A stretch of DNA of 64,000 bases from Roseburia sp. (GTDB lineage Bacteria; Bacillota; Clostridia; Lachnospirales; Lachnospiraceae): contig JAMOZS010000001.1 in assembly GCA_023667765.1 (NCBI GenBank), positions 8,025 through 72,024 of the forward strand, read 5' to 3'. The notes below the pieces were generated by a model that saw only the letters and a list, made by a program, of their open reading frames with translations, was not told where the DNA came from and did no database searches. Shown here piece by piece: positions 44,471-53,723 of this stretch (position 1 is its first letter; each line of letters opens with the position of its first letter). The position numbers and the translations under genes are program-made.

Positions 44471-46213
44471 ATGGCAATCATAGGAATAGATTTAGGTACA
44501 ACAAATAGTCTGGTATCCGTTTTTCGGGACGGAAAGATTGAGCTGATTCCCAACTCCGTAGGAGAATACTTAACGCCATCCGTTGTAAGCTTTGGAGAGA
44601 ACGGTGAGATTTTTGTGGGTAAGATTGCCAGAGAAATGATGGTGACTAAGCCTGACAGAACATTTTACGAGTTCAAGCGAAATATGGGAACGAACTATCA
44701 TTATACGGTAGACGGTACGAGTTATACGGCTGAAGAGCTCTCGGCCCTGGTGCTGCGTAAGCTGAAGGAGGATGCGGAGAGCTATCTGGGGGAAGAGGTT
44801 ACGGAGGCAGTTATCAGTGTGCCCGCCTATTTTAATGATGATAAAAGATGCGCTACCAAGAATGCCGGTCGGTTGGCAGGACTTAAGGTGGAGCGTTTGA
44901 TTAACGAGCCCTCCGCCGTTGCGTTAAAGCATCATACGCTGAACGGAGACATGGAGAATTTTATTGTTTTTGATTTCGGCGGCGGTACGCTCGACGTGTC
45001 TTTGGTGGAGGCCTATGACAATATGGTGGAAATCCGTGCGGTAGCCGGAGACAACTATCTGGGCGGTAAGGATTTTAATGAGGCAATCGCCGATTATTTC
45101 TACACAAACTTTGTGCCCAGGGAAAAGCTGAATCCGGAGGAGCAGAGCATTGTGCTGAAGGAGGCCGAGCGGTTAAAGATAGCCCTTTCCTCAAAGAATC
45201 AGGCCTCCCGAACCTTTTATCTAAAGGGAAAACAATACACTTTAAATCTGAGCAATCAGGAGTTGATACATATTGCCGCCTATCTTTTTAAGAAAATGTC
45301 GGAGCCCATTAAGAAGGTGTTAAATGACAGTAAGATGGGCTGGGATGAGATAGATAATATTATTCTGGTGGGAGGCTCCTCCAAGATGCCTGTGGTGAAG
45401 CAGTACATCAGCAGTATTTCCGAGGTGCCGGTGATTATGGATGATAATCCTGATGAGAGTATCGCCCTGGGCGTGGGTATGGCGGCTACCATCAAGGAGA
45501 GAATGGGAGGCTTTAAGGATTTGATACTGTCGGATATCTGTCCGTTTTCTCTGGGAGTGGAGATTGTGGGCGGCGTTTTCTCTCCGATTATTGAGCGGAA
45601 TGATACGCTCCCCTGCAGCAAATCCGGCTATTATATAACAATCAAGGACTATCAGGAGAAGCTGGAATTCAATATCTACCAGGGGGAAAGCATGGTGGCC
45701 AAGGAGAATCTGCTGTTGGGCACGCTGGAGGTAACGGATATCCCCAGAGTGAAGGCCGGACAGACAGGTGTGAACGTGACTTTTATGTATGATATCAACG
45801 GTATACTGGATATCCGGATTGTAGGAGAGAAGCAGTCCATTCATAAAACCATATTAAACAAGAAAATCAGCTTGAGCGAGACGGAACTGGAAGAGAAGCT
45901 TGCGGAGTTAAAGCAGCTTAGTATGCATCCTCTGGGAAAAGAGAGAGACCGTCTGCTCATTGAGCGGGCCAAGAGTCTTTATATGGAGAGCAACGGCGAA
46001 ATCAGAAATAATCTGGCCATGCTGATACGGGACTATGAAGAGCTTTTGATGACGAAGAATGAACAGATGATACGTCAGGGCTATGTAAAAATTACGCTCT
46101 ATTTGGACGCCCTGGAAAAGCAGAGAGTCATTGTGGATGATTTTGATGAAAGCTTCTGGGAAAAGGAGGAACTGGACGCATCCCTCTTTACCCGGGAGGA
46201 TGAAGGAGAATAG
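44471..46213 (+). CDS. Second Hsp70-family chaperone, HscC/DnaK-like
   Basis: The 580-residue protein has the full nucleotide-binding domain: [45 protein letters not shown]. The substrate domain contains PFSLGVEIVGGVFSPIIERN. It lacks the Gly-rich disordered tail and EEVD-like end of DnaK. The combination of a divergent Hsp70 and an adjacent non-canonical J protein resembles the HscC/DjlB pairs. Clients are unknown. I chose the ATG six bases after GGAGG. The J-protein gene starts 6 bases after its stop. Confidence 0.9.
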   Translation: MAIIGIDLGTTNSLVSVFRDGKIELIPNSVGEYLTPSVVSFGENGEIFVGKIAREMMVTKPDRTFYEFKRNMGTNYHYTVDGTSYTAEELSALVLRKLKEDAESYLGEEVTEAVISVPAYFNDDKRCATKNAGRLAGLKVERLINEPSAVALKHHTLNGDMENFIVFDFGGGTLDVSLVEAYDNMVEIRAVAGDNYLGGKDFNEAIADYFYTNFVPREKLNPEEQSIVLKEAERLKIALSSKNQASRTFYLKGKQYTLNLSNQELIHIAAYLFKKMSEPIKKVLNDSKMGWDEIDNIILVGGSSKMPVVKQYISSISEVPVIMDDNPDESIALGVGMAATIKERMGGFKDLILSDICPFSLGVEIVGGVFSPIIERNDTLPCSKSGYYITIKDYQEKLEFNIYQGESMVAKENLLLGTLEVTDIPRVKAGQTGVNVTFMYDINGILDIRIVGEKQSIHKTILNKKISLSETELEEKLAELKQLSMHPLGKERDRLLIERAKSLYMESNGEIRNNLAMLIRDYEELLMTKNEQMIRQGYVKITLYLDALEKQRVIVDDFDESFWEKEELDASLFTREDEGE

Positions 46214-46218
46214 AGGAG

Positions 46219-47547
46219 ATGTATATTTGGGAGGTCCTGGGTATAGAGCCTACCACGGATATTGTGGCGATAAAGAGAGCCTTCGCCCAGAAAGCCAAAA
46301 ATTATCATCCCGAGGAGTACCCGGAGGAATATAAGAATCTGCGCAGCGCCTATAAAAGGGCAGTTGAATCTGCCAGGCAGCAAAGCGCCTCGGATTCACA
46401 GGGCAGTTTATCCGGCACAGAGGGAAATTGTGCCAATCTGGCGGGTGCGTCAGGAGAATCCCACAGAGAGGCTTCCAAGCTGAAAGCAGCTCGTATCGAG
46501 GACTTTTTTAAAGAGGAGCTGACACTGGAAAGACCGCCTTTAGAAAGACCTCACAGGGAGAGCCCTTATGTAGAGGCTCCTCGTCTGGAGAAAATACGTC
46601 AGGAGGCGCCTCGTATTCAGGAGCCGATACTTCAACGCCCTCGTATCAAAGCGGAAGAGGAAGAGGATAGTCTCGAAGCTCCTCGTCTGGAGCTGCCGCA
46701 TTTTAAGGAACCGATTATGATAAAGCCTCCCGTGCGCAGGCCGCGGATAGAGAATGTCAATCTGGAAATTCCCCGTCTGAAGGATTTGATGCTGGAGCCC
46801 TCCGATATTTGCCCTCCTTTTATAGAGGATCCCTCTCTGCTGGAGCCGCGGGAGAAAAAGAGAAGAAGGAACGGGCTGCAGGCGATTCCGAGAGAGCTGG
46901 ATTTTTCCTTTGAGGAGGTGGAGAGAGCGTTCTCACCCGAGGAAGTGGAGGATTTTTTCTATCTTTTCCGGGCGCTTGCGTGTCATCCGATTTTGCGGGA
47001 TAATATTGAGTGCTGGACGCTTTTTCTGGAACGGGACGAGATTCAGAATTTGTTTCGGAAGGATGATATCTGCCGCAGGATGATTGGGGTTATAGACAAA
47101 TATTTCTGGGGAAGCAAGGACACGTTGCTTTATTTTGAGTTTCTGCTGAAAATAAAGACCGGTAAGAAGATGAAGGAGACGCAGACGCTGCACTGGAAAT
47201 TCAAAAAGCTTCTGGGGATGCTCCCGAAGTGCCCTGCGGAGAAGCTGTTATCGGAGGAGGAATTCAGTCTCCATAACGCCATTTTGGCCGATATGCGGAA
47301 GAGAAATATCGCCTATGATTTGATACATTTTGAAGCGGCAAGAATAGCCTATATGGAATTCTTTTTGAGCTTCATGAAGGAGGAGCGGGAAGGGCAGGAG
47401 TTAAGATGGCAGAAGGCCCGGAAGCGGCGTATCATAAAAGGCATATTACATATTTTAAGAAGTCTGGTTGGCCCGGTATTGATTGTGATTTTTTTTATAC
47501 TTATGGTTATGGCTATTTTTAATCTTGGCAAAGGTACGTCCGTGTAG
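46219..47547 (+). CDS. Membrane-anchored J-domain protein with HPE in place of HPD
   Basis: The 442-residue protein starts with a J domain (YIWEVLGIEPTTDIVAIKRA). At residues 30-32 the invariant HPD is HPE, as also seen, from memory, in DjlB/HscC-partner J proteins. Residues 90-215 are a Pro/Arg/Glu-rich repeat (PRLEKIRQEAPRIQEP type), probably an extended spacer. A helical domain fills residues 230-400, and a single hydrophobic segment near 415-437 ends the protein, so it is C-tail anchored with the J domain in the cytoplasm. It would recruit the adjacent Hsp70 to the membrane. AAGGAG and GAGGAG precede the ATG. Confidence 0.82.
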   Translation: MYIWEVLGIEPTTDIVAIKRAFAQKAKNYHPEEYPEEYKNLRSAYKRAVESARQQSASDSQGSLSGTEGNCANLAGASGESHREASKLKAARIEDFFKEELTLERPPLERPHRESPYVEAPRLEKIRQEAPRIQEPILQRPRIKAEEEEDSLEAPRLELPHFKEPIMIKPPVRRPRIENVNLEIPRLKDLMLEPSDICPPFIEDPSLLEPREKKRRRNGLQAIPRELDFSFEEVERAFSPEEVEDFFYLFRALACHPILRDNIECWTLFLERDEIQNLFRKDDICRRMIGVIDKYFWGSKDTLLYFEFLLKIKTGKKMKETQTLHWKFKKLLGMLPKCPAEKLLSEEEFSLHNAILADMRKRNIAYDLIHFEAARIAYMEFFLSFMKEEREGQELRWQKARKRRIIKGILHILRSLVGPVLIVIFFILMVMAIFNLGKGTSV

Positions 47548-47572
47548 AAAAGACTTTGCCCAGGGAGGTAGG

Positions 47573-49105
47573 ATGAAGCAGATAAAAAACTATATGGGAA
47601 CATTATGCAGCTTTTATATGCTTGTCCTGCTGGTGGGGCTGCCACTGTATACCGGTGGCAGTTATTATTTGCTTGGGGACAGGAAGTACTTGCTTTTTCG
47701 CAACGCTTCGATTCTGTGTATCGGGATATGGCTGCTGATGACTTTAGTAACGGCCGTAATCTATTTAGCAGGACGGCTGAAAGACGGGCGAAGGATTGTA
47801 CCGGGGGATATTCGGCCGGGGCTTGTGGATATTTGTATGATTTCTTATGCGGGCTGTGTATTACTCTCGACATTTCACAGCAGTTTTCCGGTGACGGCCT
47901 GGCTGGGCTATCGTGACTGGTATATGGGAGCGCTCTCCCAGCTTTTGTTTGTGGGTATTTATTTCTTTGTATCCAGAGAATACAGTTATCAGGCATATCC
48001 TCTTTATCTGGGGGAGACCGTGCTTTTGGCGGTGGTACTGATTGGATTGCTGCAAAGGCTGGATATCGATATACTGGGCTTGATGAGGGTTTATAACGAG
48101 AGAGACTGGGAATACAGCCATATGCTGTCAACGGTGGGAAATATCAACTGGCTCAGCAGTTATCTGGGGATGGCGCTTCCTTTCGCAGTCAGCGGATTTT
48201 TATATACAAGGAACAGGAAAAAAGGGATATTTCTGTATCTTGTGTCCGTTATGTGCCTGATAATGCTCTGGGTGCAGGGCAGCGACGGCGGTGCCCTGAC
48301 CGCGTGTCTTGCGCTGGCCGTTTGTCTTGGGGCTGGTCTTTGGAGGACGGAGCTTTTTTTAAGAGGTCTTTTATTGGGGACGGGAATGTGTTTCGGACTA
48401 CCCTTGTTTGCATGGCTGGTAAAATGCCGGGACAGCGCAATGGCAATGCCGGCGGATGGAAACAGCTATGAGCGTATAGCCTGGGCAGGATGGTGGGCAA
48501 TAGGGGCAGTTTTGCTTTTACTTTGGTTGATTTTCGGCAGAATGCGGGAGAATATTCGGAGGAAGGGAATCAGGCTTATCATGCTGCTGGGAGCCTTTAC
48601 CTTTCTGGCTGGGGGTATCTATGCGCTGTGCCGATGGTTTCCGCTCAGTCCGGACATGGACTGGGGAAACGGTAGAGGAACTCTGTGGAAGCGCGCATGG
48701 TGGGGTTTTCTGAGAGGAGATTTAGGACAGAAGCTGTTGGGCGCGGGGCCGGATTGCTTCGGTGAGGTATTGTATACGGCAAATATTATGGAGGACGGGC
48801 ACTGGCAGGGTGCAATCTTTGCCAATGCGCATAACGAGTGGCTGAACCAGCTGATAAATCTGGGCGTCCTGGGAACGGTTTCTTATTTTGCGATTTTTGC
48901 GGGAAGTCTTTGGCGATACCGCCGGATGCTGCTGGGTGTGCTGACAGTGGTTCTGTATGGAGCGGTTTCTCTTTTCAGCTTTCAGCAGGTGATGAATGCG
49001 CCGTATCTGTTTTTGATTTTGGGGTTGTGCGAGAGCCGTCTGTTAAAGGAGAAGCAGAGAGCCAGGCAGGAACTATCAGACAACGCTGTGCAAAATATAG
49101 AATGA
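47573..49105 (+). CDS. O-antigen ligase / Wzy-like polymerase family membrane protein
   Basis: The 510-residue protein has 12 or more hydrophobic segments and a large loop near residues 375-440. That loop contains GAGPDCFGEV and NAHNEWLNQLINLGVLG, the H-N-E pattern of the Wzy_C (O-antigen ligase) superfamily. These enzymes transfer or polymerise lipid-linked glycans on the outer face. A Gram-positive role would be teichoic-acid-like or capsule glycan transfer. I chose the ATG after GGGAGG. It follows the J-protein gene by 25 bases, so the operon may continue. Confidence 0.82.
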   Translation: MKQIKNYMGTLCSFYMLVLLVGLPLYTGGSYYLLGDRKYLLFRNASILCIGIWLLMTLVTAVIYLAGRLKDGRRIVPGDIRPGLVDICMISYAGCVLLSTFHSSFPVTAWLGYRDWYMGALSQLLFVGIYFFVSREYSYQAYPLYLGETVLLAVVLIGLLQRLDIDILGLMRVYNERDWEYSHMLSTVGNINWLSSYLGMALPFAVSGFLYTRNRKKGIFLYLVSVMCLIMLWVQGSDGGALTACLALAVCLGAGLWRTELFLRGLLLGTGMCFGLPLFAWLVKCRDSAMAMPADGNSYERIAWAGWWAIGAVLLLLWLIFGRMRENIRRKGIRLIMLLGAFTFLAGGIYALCRWFPLSPDMDWGNGRGTLWKRAWWGFLRGDLGQKLLGAGPDCFGEVLYTANIMEDGHWQGAIFANAHNEWLNQLINLGVLGTVSYFAIFAGSLWRYRRMLLGVLTVVLYGAVSLFSFQQVMNAPYLFLILGLCESRLLKEKQRARQELSDNAVQNIE

Positions 49106-49126
49106 ATGAGGGAGAACATATTATAT

Positions 49127-50635
49127 ATGGGAAAATGGAAAACGGAAGAAATACAGGTAAAGATACTATTTGCAGGCATCCTGTTGGTAACCTTGGCCAC
49201 ATTACTTCCTTTGTTTCAGATAGCGCACTATAATTTCAGAAGTGCGGATGATTATGAATATGCAAAAAATGCCGAACAGGCCTGGAACGAAACACATTCT
49301 GTTTTCCATGTGATGGGCGCTCAGGTGTCAGAGACGCTGGATTATTATCATACCTGGCAGGGAACGTACTTTGGCGTGTGGCTGACAACGACAGTGATGG
49401 GTATTTTCAGCTCCGGCGCTTATTATATAGGAACGTATCTGACCCTAGGAGGTCTGGTGCTGGCGGAGCTGATGACCTTTATGGTGATACTGGTCAAGGC
49501 GCTGGGAGCGGACTATTACCGGGCGGCCATTGTATCGCTGAGCTGTATTTGTATGCAGGTGTTGTTGACGCCGGCGCCGTCAGAGGCATATTATTGGCTG
49601 TGCGGAGCTATGTTATATACATTCATTCATAATCTGGCGATGGTGCTTTGGGCTTTTTGGATATTGTTATATCACAAGCAGAGTCGCCCGGGATGGAGAA
49701 ACGGCCTGTTGATGGCTGGTATGCTGTTTTTGACGATGGCAGTAGCAGGCAGTAATTATATTACGGCATTGACCATGCTCATCAGTTATGTTTTCTGCGC
49801 CTTATACTTTTGGTGGAGAAAGCACAGTTATCGTTTCCTGATGCTGGGGAGCGGGATTTTATATTTTGTTCTTTTTTTGGTGAATGTTTTGGCGCCGGGA
49901 AATGCCGTGCGTCAGGCCTCCTCGGGAGTACAGCCGACGCCGGCTTTAAGGAGTATTCTGCTATCATTGTACGAGGCCGGTATTTATGTGCTCACGAACA
50001 TGATACTGCCCTGCGTCATATTGGCCGTAATGCTGATTCCTCTGTTTGTGCAGATTGTGCGCCCAAAAAGCTACAGGTATCCGTTGCCGTTTCTGGTAAC
50101 ATTGGTTTCCTTTGGAGTGTTTGCGGCACAATTTACACCCAATCTTTATGCATTGGGTATTCTGGGGGCGGGGCGGGTCCGAAATCTCTATCGCTTTACC
50201 TATTATATTTTCATCTATGGAAATGAATTGTATTGGACAGGCTGGTATTTGCGTAAGCGCAGGGAGAAGGAACAGGAGCCTGCGCGACAGGCAAACGGGC
50301 AATGCAGTCTGCTGCCCGGGTGGATAGCGGGAGGAGGGCTCTTATTATTATCTCTTAGCGTATGGGGCGGCAGTACGGTAACCTCCTACAGCGCTTTTTG
50401 TTCTTTGCGCAGAGGCGAGGCTGAAAAATATTATGAGGAGCAGCAGGAAAGACTGGCTATTCTGGAAGATACATCGGTTAAAGAGGCCTATTTAAAGCCC
50501 TTTAGCTGCGCGCCCTATGTATTGTTTTTTACGGATATTGACACGGACAGCGATAACTGGCTCAATAAATCTATGGCGCATTATTTTGGGAAAGATATGG
50601 TTGCATTTGAAACTACGAATGCAGACTACCAATAA
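49127..50635 (+). CDS. DUF6056-like polytopic membrane protein
   Basis: The 502-residue protein has about 11 membrane segments. An early motif FRSADDYEYAKNAEQAW with two adjacent acidic residues lies in the first outer loop, as in GT-C glycosyltransferases. The pattern matches DUF6056 from memory. A lipid-linked sugar transfer role next to the O-antigen-ligase-like protein is inferred. The start is uncertain: this ATG follows GAGGGAG by about 12 bases, while an ATG at 49106 abuts the upstream stop without a ribosome binding site. Confidence 0.7.
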   Translation: MGKWKTEEIQVKILFAGILLVTLATLLPLFQIAHYNFRSADDYEYAKNAEQAWNETHSVFHVMGAQVSETLDYYHTWQGTYFGVWLTTTVMGIFSSGAYYIGTYLTLGGLVLAELMTFMVILVKALGADYYRAAIVSLSCICMQVLLTPAPSEAYYWLCGAMLYTFIHNLAMVLWAFWILLYHKQSRPGWRNGLLMAGMLFLTMAVAGSNYITALTMLISYVFCALYFWWRKHSYRFLMLGSGILYFVLFLVNVLAPGNAVRQASSGVQPTPALRSILLSLYEAGIYVLTNMILPCVILAVMLIPLFVQIVRPKSYRYPLPFLVTLVSFGVFAAQFTPNLYALGILGAGRVRNLYRFTYYIFIYGNELYWTGWYLRKRREKEQEPARQANGQCSLLPGWIAGGGLLLLSLSVWGGSTVTSYSAFCSLRRGEAEKYYEEQQERLAILEDTSVKEAYLKPFSCAPYVLFFTDIDTDSDNWLNKSMAHYFGKDMVAFETTNADYQ

Positions 50636-50672
50636 CCGGATAAAATAAACAGAAGGAGCAGCATAAAAGAAT

Positions 50673-51656
50673 ATGAAGTGGGTTAGATTTCGAATTAAGA
50701 CAATTGCAGATGCGGAGGATATGATTATCAGTGTACTTTATGACATTGGATTGCAGGGGGCGCAGATTGAGGACAAGGTGCCTTTAACTCCGCTGGAGAA
50801 GGAGCAGATGTTTGTGGATATTCTGCCTGACGGGCCTGAGAATGACGGCATTGCTTATCTGAACTTTTTTGCGGAAAAGAAAGAGAACGGTATGCTGGAG
50901 CTGGAGGGAGAGACTGTTGGCGTGTCAGAGCTTCTGGCCCTTATAGAGGAGGAGCTGGAGGAATTGCGGCTGTTTTGCGATATCGGTGAGGGAAGCGTGA
51001 CCGTAGATGAGACGGAGGACCTTGACTGGATTAATAATTGGAAGAACTATTTTCATCAGTTTTATATTGACGATATTCTGGTGATTCCTTCCTGGGAGAG
51101 CGTCGAAGAGGAGGATGCGCAGAAGTATGTGCTGCATATTGACCCGGGCACAGCCTTTGGAACGGGTATGCATGAGACCACTCAGCTTTGTGTCCGCCAG
51201 CTGAAAAAATACATTACGCCGACTACAAGGCTTTTGGATGTGGGGACAGGCAGCGGTATTTTATCCATTCTCTCGCTGATGTTTGGGGCAAAACATGCCC
51301 TGGGCACGGATTTGGATATTTGCGCGGTGGAAGCGACGGCCCAGAACTGCCGATATAACGGCATCCGGCCGGAGGACTTTGAGCTGATGATTGGCAATAT
51401 TATAACGGACAAGGAAATGCAGGATAAGGTCGGCTATGAGAAATATGATGTTGTTGTGGCCAATATTCTGGCGGAGGTACTGGTACAGCTGACGCCGGTC
51501 ATTGTAAACCAGCTAAAGCCCGGCGGTATTTACATTACCTCCGGCATTATAGACGATAAGGAGCAAATAGTAACGGAGGCTGTTGAGGCGGCGGGTCTTA
51601 AGGTGCTGGAGGTGACCTATCAGGGAGAATGGGTCAGCTTGACGGCGCAGAAATGA
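50673..51656 (+). CDS. prmA: Ribosomal protein L11 methyltransferase
   Basis: The 327-residue enzyme trimethylates lysines of L11. The N-terminal substrate domain WVRFRIKTIADAEDMIISVL is followed by the SAM domain: GTAFGTGMHETTQLC, LLDVGTGSGILSILSLMFG, and the NILAEVLVQLTP motif. GGAG is upstream. It is co-transcribed with rsmE, 14 bases downstream. Confidence 0.95.
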   Translation: MKWVRFRIKTIADAEDMIISVLYDIGLQGAQIEDKVPLTPLEKEQMFVDILPDGPENDGIAYLNFFAEKKENGMLELEGETVGVSELLALIEEELEELRLFCDIGEGSVTVDETEDLDWINNWKNYFHQFYIDDILVIPSWESVEEEDAQKYVLHIDPGTAFGTGMHETTQLCVRQLKKYITPTTRLLDVGTGSGILSILSLMFGAKHALGTDLDICAVEATAQNCRYNGIRPEDFELMIGNIITDKEMQDKVGYEKYDVVVANILAEVLVQLTPVIVNQLKPGGIYITSGIIDDKEQIVTEAVEAAGLKVLEVTYQGEWVSLTAQK

Positions 51657-51670
51657 GGAAATGAGAGAAA

Positions 51671-52417
51671 ATGTATCAGTTTTTTGTGGAACCATCCCAA
51701 ATTCATGTGATTGACAGGCGCGTCATCATTTCGGGAAAGGATGTTAATCATATTAAAAATGTACTGCGTATGAAAGTCGGTGAGGAATTATCTGTCAGCA
51801 ACGGGCAGGATGGCAGAGAATATCGATGTGGGATTCGGGCATTTGGGGAGGAATGGGTAGAATGCGAGTTGAGGTTTATCAAGGAGGACGGCGTAGAGCT
51901 GCCCGGCAGGATTTATTTGTTCCAGGGGCTTCCCAAGGCTGATAAGATGGAGTTCATTATTCAGAAGGCGGTAGAGCTGGGCGTCTATCAGGTGATACCT
52001 GTGGAGACAAAGCGCTGTGTGGTGCGCTTGGACGAGAAGAAGGCAAAGAGCAAAGCGCTTCGCTGGCAGGCTATCTCTGAGGCGGCGGCTAAGCAGAGCA
52101 GGAGGGGTATCATTCCCGAGGTCGCAGAGCCTGTTCGTTTTTCGGAGGCGGTCAGGCAGGCGGCGGGCATGGAGGTGCGGCTGATTCCCTATGAACTGGC
52201 GGAGGGGATGGACAGGACAAGGGAGCTGCTTGCCGGCGTCAGGCCCGGACAGAGTATCGCGGTGTTCATCGGGCCGGAGGGGGGATTTGCTCCCGAAGAG
52301 ATTGAGTTGGCCATGAAAGAAGGGATTCAGCCTATCACGCTGGGCAGACGGATTCTGCGCACGGAAACAGCCGGATTAACGGTGTTGTCCTGGCTTATGT
52401 ATTGTCTGGAACGGTAG
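51671..52417 (+). CDS. rsmE: 16S rRNA (uracil(1498)-N3)-methyltransferase
   Basis: The 248-residue SPOUT methyltransferase has a PUA-like N terminus (residues 1-70) and the knotted SAM site IGPEGGFAPEEIELA followed by LGRRILRTETAGLTVLSW. It methylates U1498 near the decoding site. The prmA-rsmE order is standard in Firmicutes. Confidence 0.96.
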   Translation: MYQFFVEPSQIHVIDRRVIISGKDVNHIKNVLRMKVGEELSVSNGQDGREYRCGIRAFGEEWVECELRFIKEDGVELPGRIYLFQGLPKADKMEFIIQKAVELGVYQVIPVETKRCVVRLDEKKAKSKALRWQAISEAAAKQSRRGIIPEVAEPVRFSEAVRQAAGMEVRLIPYELAEGMDRTRELLAGVRPGQSIAVFIGPEGGFAPEEIELAMKEGIQPITLGRRILRTETAGLTVLSWLMYCLER

Positions 52418-52480
52418 CCCCGCCCAAAGAGATTGCATATATTAGAAAATAATGGTATGAAAAATAAAGGAGATTCTTTC

Positions 52481-53653
52481 ATGGAAGTATATTTAGACAA
52501 TTCCGCTACTACCAGGACCTTTTCGGCTGTTGCGGAATTGATGAAAAAGATTATGTGTGAGGAGTACGGAAATCCTTCCAGCCTTCACACAAAGGGGATG
52601 GAGGCGGAGCGACAGCTGCGTCATGCCAAAGAGACTCTGGCAAGGCTGTTAAAGGTAGATGAAACGGAGCTGTTTTTTACCTCGGGCGGTACGGAGTCGG
52701 ATAATCTGGCCATCAGGGGAGCAGCGGCGGCCAACCAGCGCCGTGGCAGACATCTGATTACGACCCAGATTGAGCATCCCGCCGTTATGCAGACCATGCG
52801 TCATTTGGAGGACATGAATTATCGAGTGACGTATCTTCCGGTAGATGCATTCGGCAGGATTCGCCTTGAGGATTTGCAGCGGGCTGTGAGCAAGGATACG
52901 ATTCTTGTGTCTATTATGCACACGAATAATGAGGTGGGTTCCGTACAGCCTATCGCAGAGGCGGGAGCCCTCTTAAAAAGGATAAACCCGGATATCCTGT
53001 TCCATGTGGATGCGGTGCAGGGCTTCGGTAAATGCAGGATATTGCCGAAGAGGATGAATATAGATATGCTCAGTGTGAGCGGCCATAAGATACACGGGCC
53101 GAAGGGCGTAGGCTTCTTGTATGCGAATGAGAGGGTGAAATTCCAGCCGATTTTGTTCGGCGGAGGGCAGCAGGGCAATCTGCGTTCCGGAACGGAGAAT
53201 GTGCCTGGCATTGCAGGAATTGCCAGAGCGGCGGACTTGATGTATCAGCATCTGGACGAGGATTTGGAGAGATTGTATGATTACAAGAAATATTTTATTG
53301 AGGGTGTGAGCAGACTGGACGGTATTCAGGTCAATGGACTTTTGCCCGGAGAGCCGGAGGGAGGCGGAACTGCTCCCCATATCATCAGTGTATCCTTCAG
53401 AGGAGTGCGCAGCGAGGTATTGCTGCATGCGTTGGAGGAAAAGGGCATTTATGTATCGGCCGGAAGCGCCTGTTCCGCCCGTAAACCCCAGCCCTCGGCT
53501 ACCCTGAAGGCCATGGGGGTGGATAGAACCTTGTTGGAATCCACCATACGTTTCAGTCTTTCTATCTTTACAACCAAAGAGGAAATAGACTATACTTTAG
53601 AGGTATTGTATGATACAATTCCTATGCTGCGCAGATATACCCGTCGGGCATAA
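52481..53653 (+). CDS. Cysteine desulfurase (NifS/IscS family), partner of ThiI
   Basis: The 390-residue PLP enzyme takes sulfur from cysteine. It has the PLP lysine in SGHKIHGPKGVGFLY, the aspartate region HVDAVQGFGK, and the persulfide cysteine in VSAGSACSARKP. The position directly before thiI matches Bacillus NifZ, which feeds tRNA thiolation, so the same role is likely. I chose the ATG 9 bases after AAAGGAG. Confidence 0.93.
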   Translation: MEVYLDNSATTRTFSAVAELMKKIMCEEYGNPSSLHTKGMEAERQLRHAKETLARLLKVDETELFFTSGGTESDNLAIRGAAAANQRRGRHLITTQIEHPAVMQTMRHLEDMNYRVTYLPVDAFGRIRLEDLQRAVSKDTILVSIMHTNNEVGSVQPIAEAGALLKRINPDILFHVDAVQGFGKCRILPKRMNIDMLSVSGHKIHGPKGVGFLYANERVKFQPILFGGGQQGNLRSGTENVPGIAGIARAADLMYQHLDEDLERLYDYKKYFIEGVSRLDGIQVNGLLPGEPEGGGTAPHIISVSFRGVRSEVLLHALEEKGIYVSAGSACSARKPQPSATLKAMGVDRTLLESTIRFSLSIFTTKEEIDYTLEVLYDTIPMLRRYTRRA

Positions 53654-53723
53654 ACGCGGCGAAGCATAGCGGCCGGGAGGTGCGGCAGCAGCCGGCTGGA
53701 GCGATAAAGGAAGGAAAAGAATT

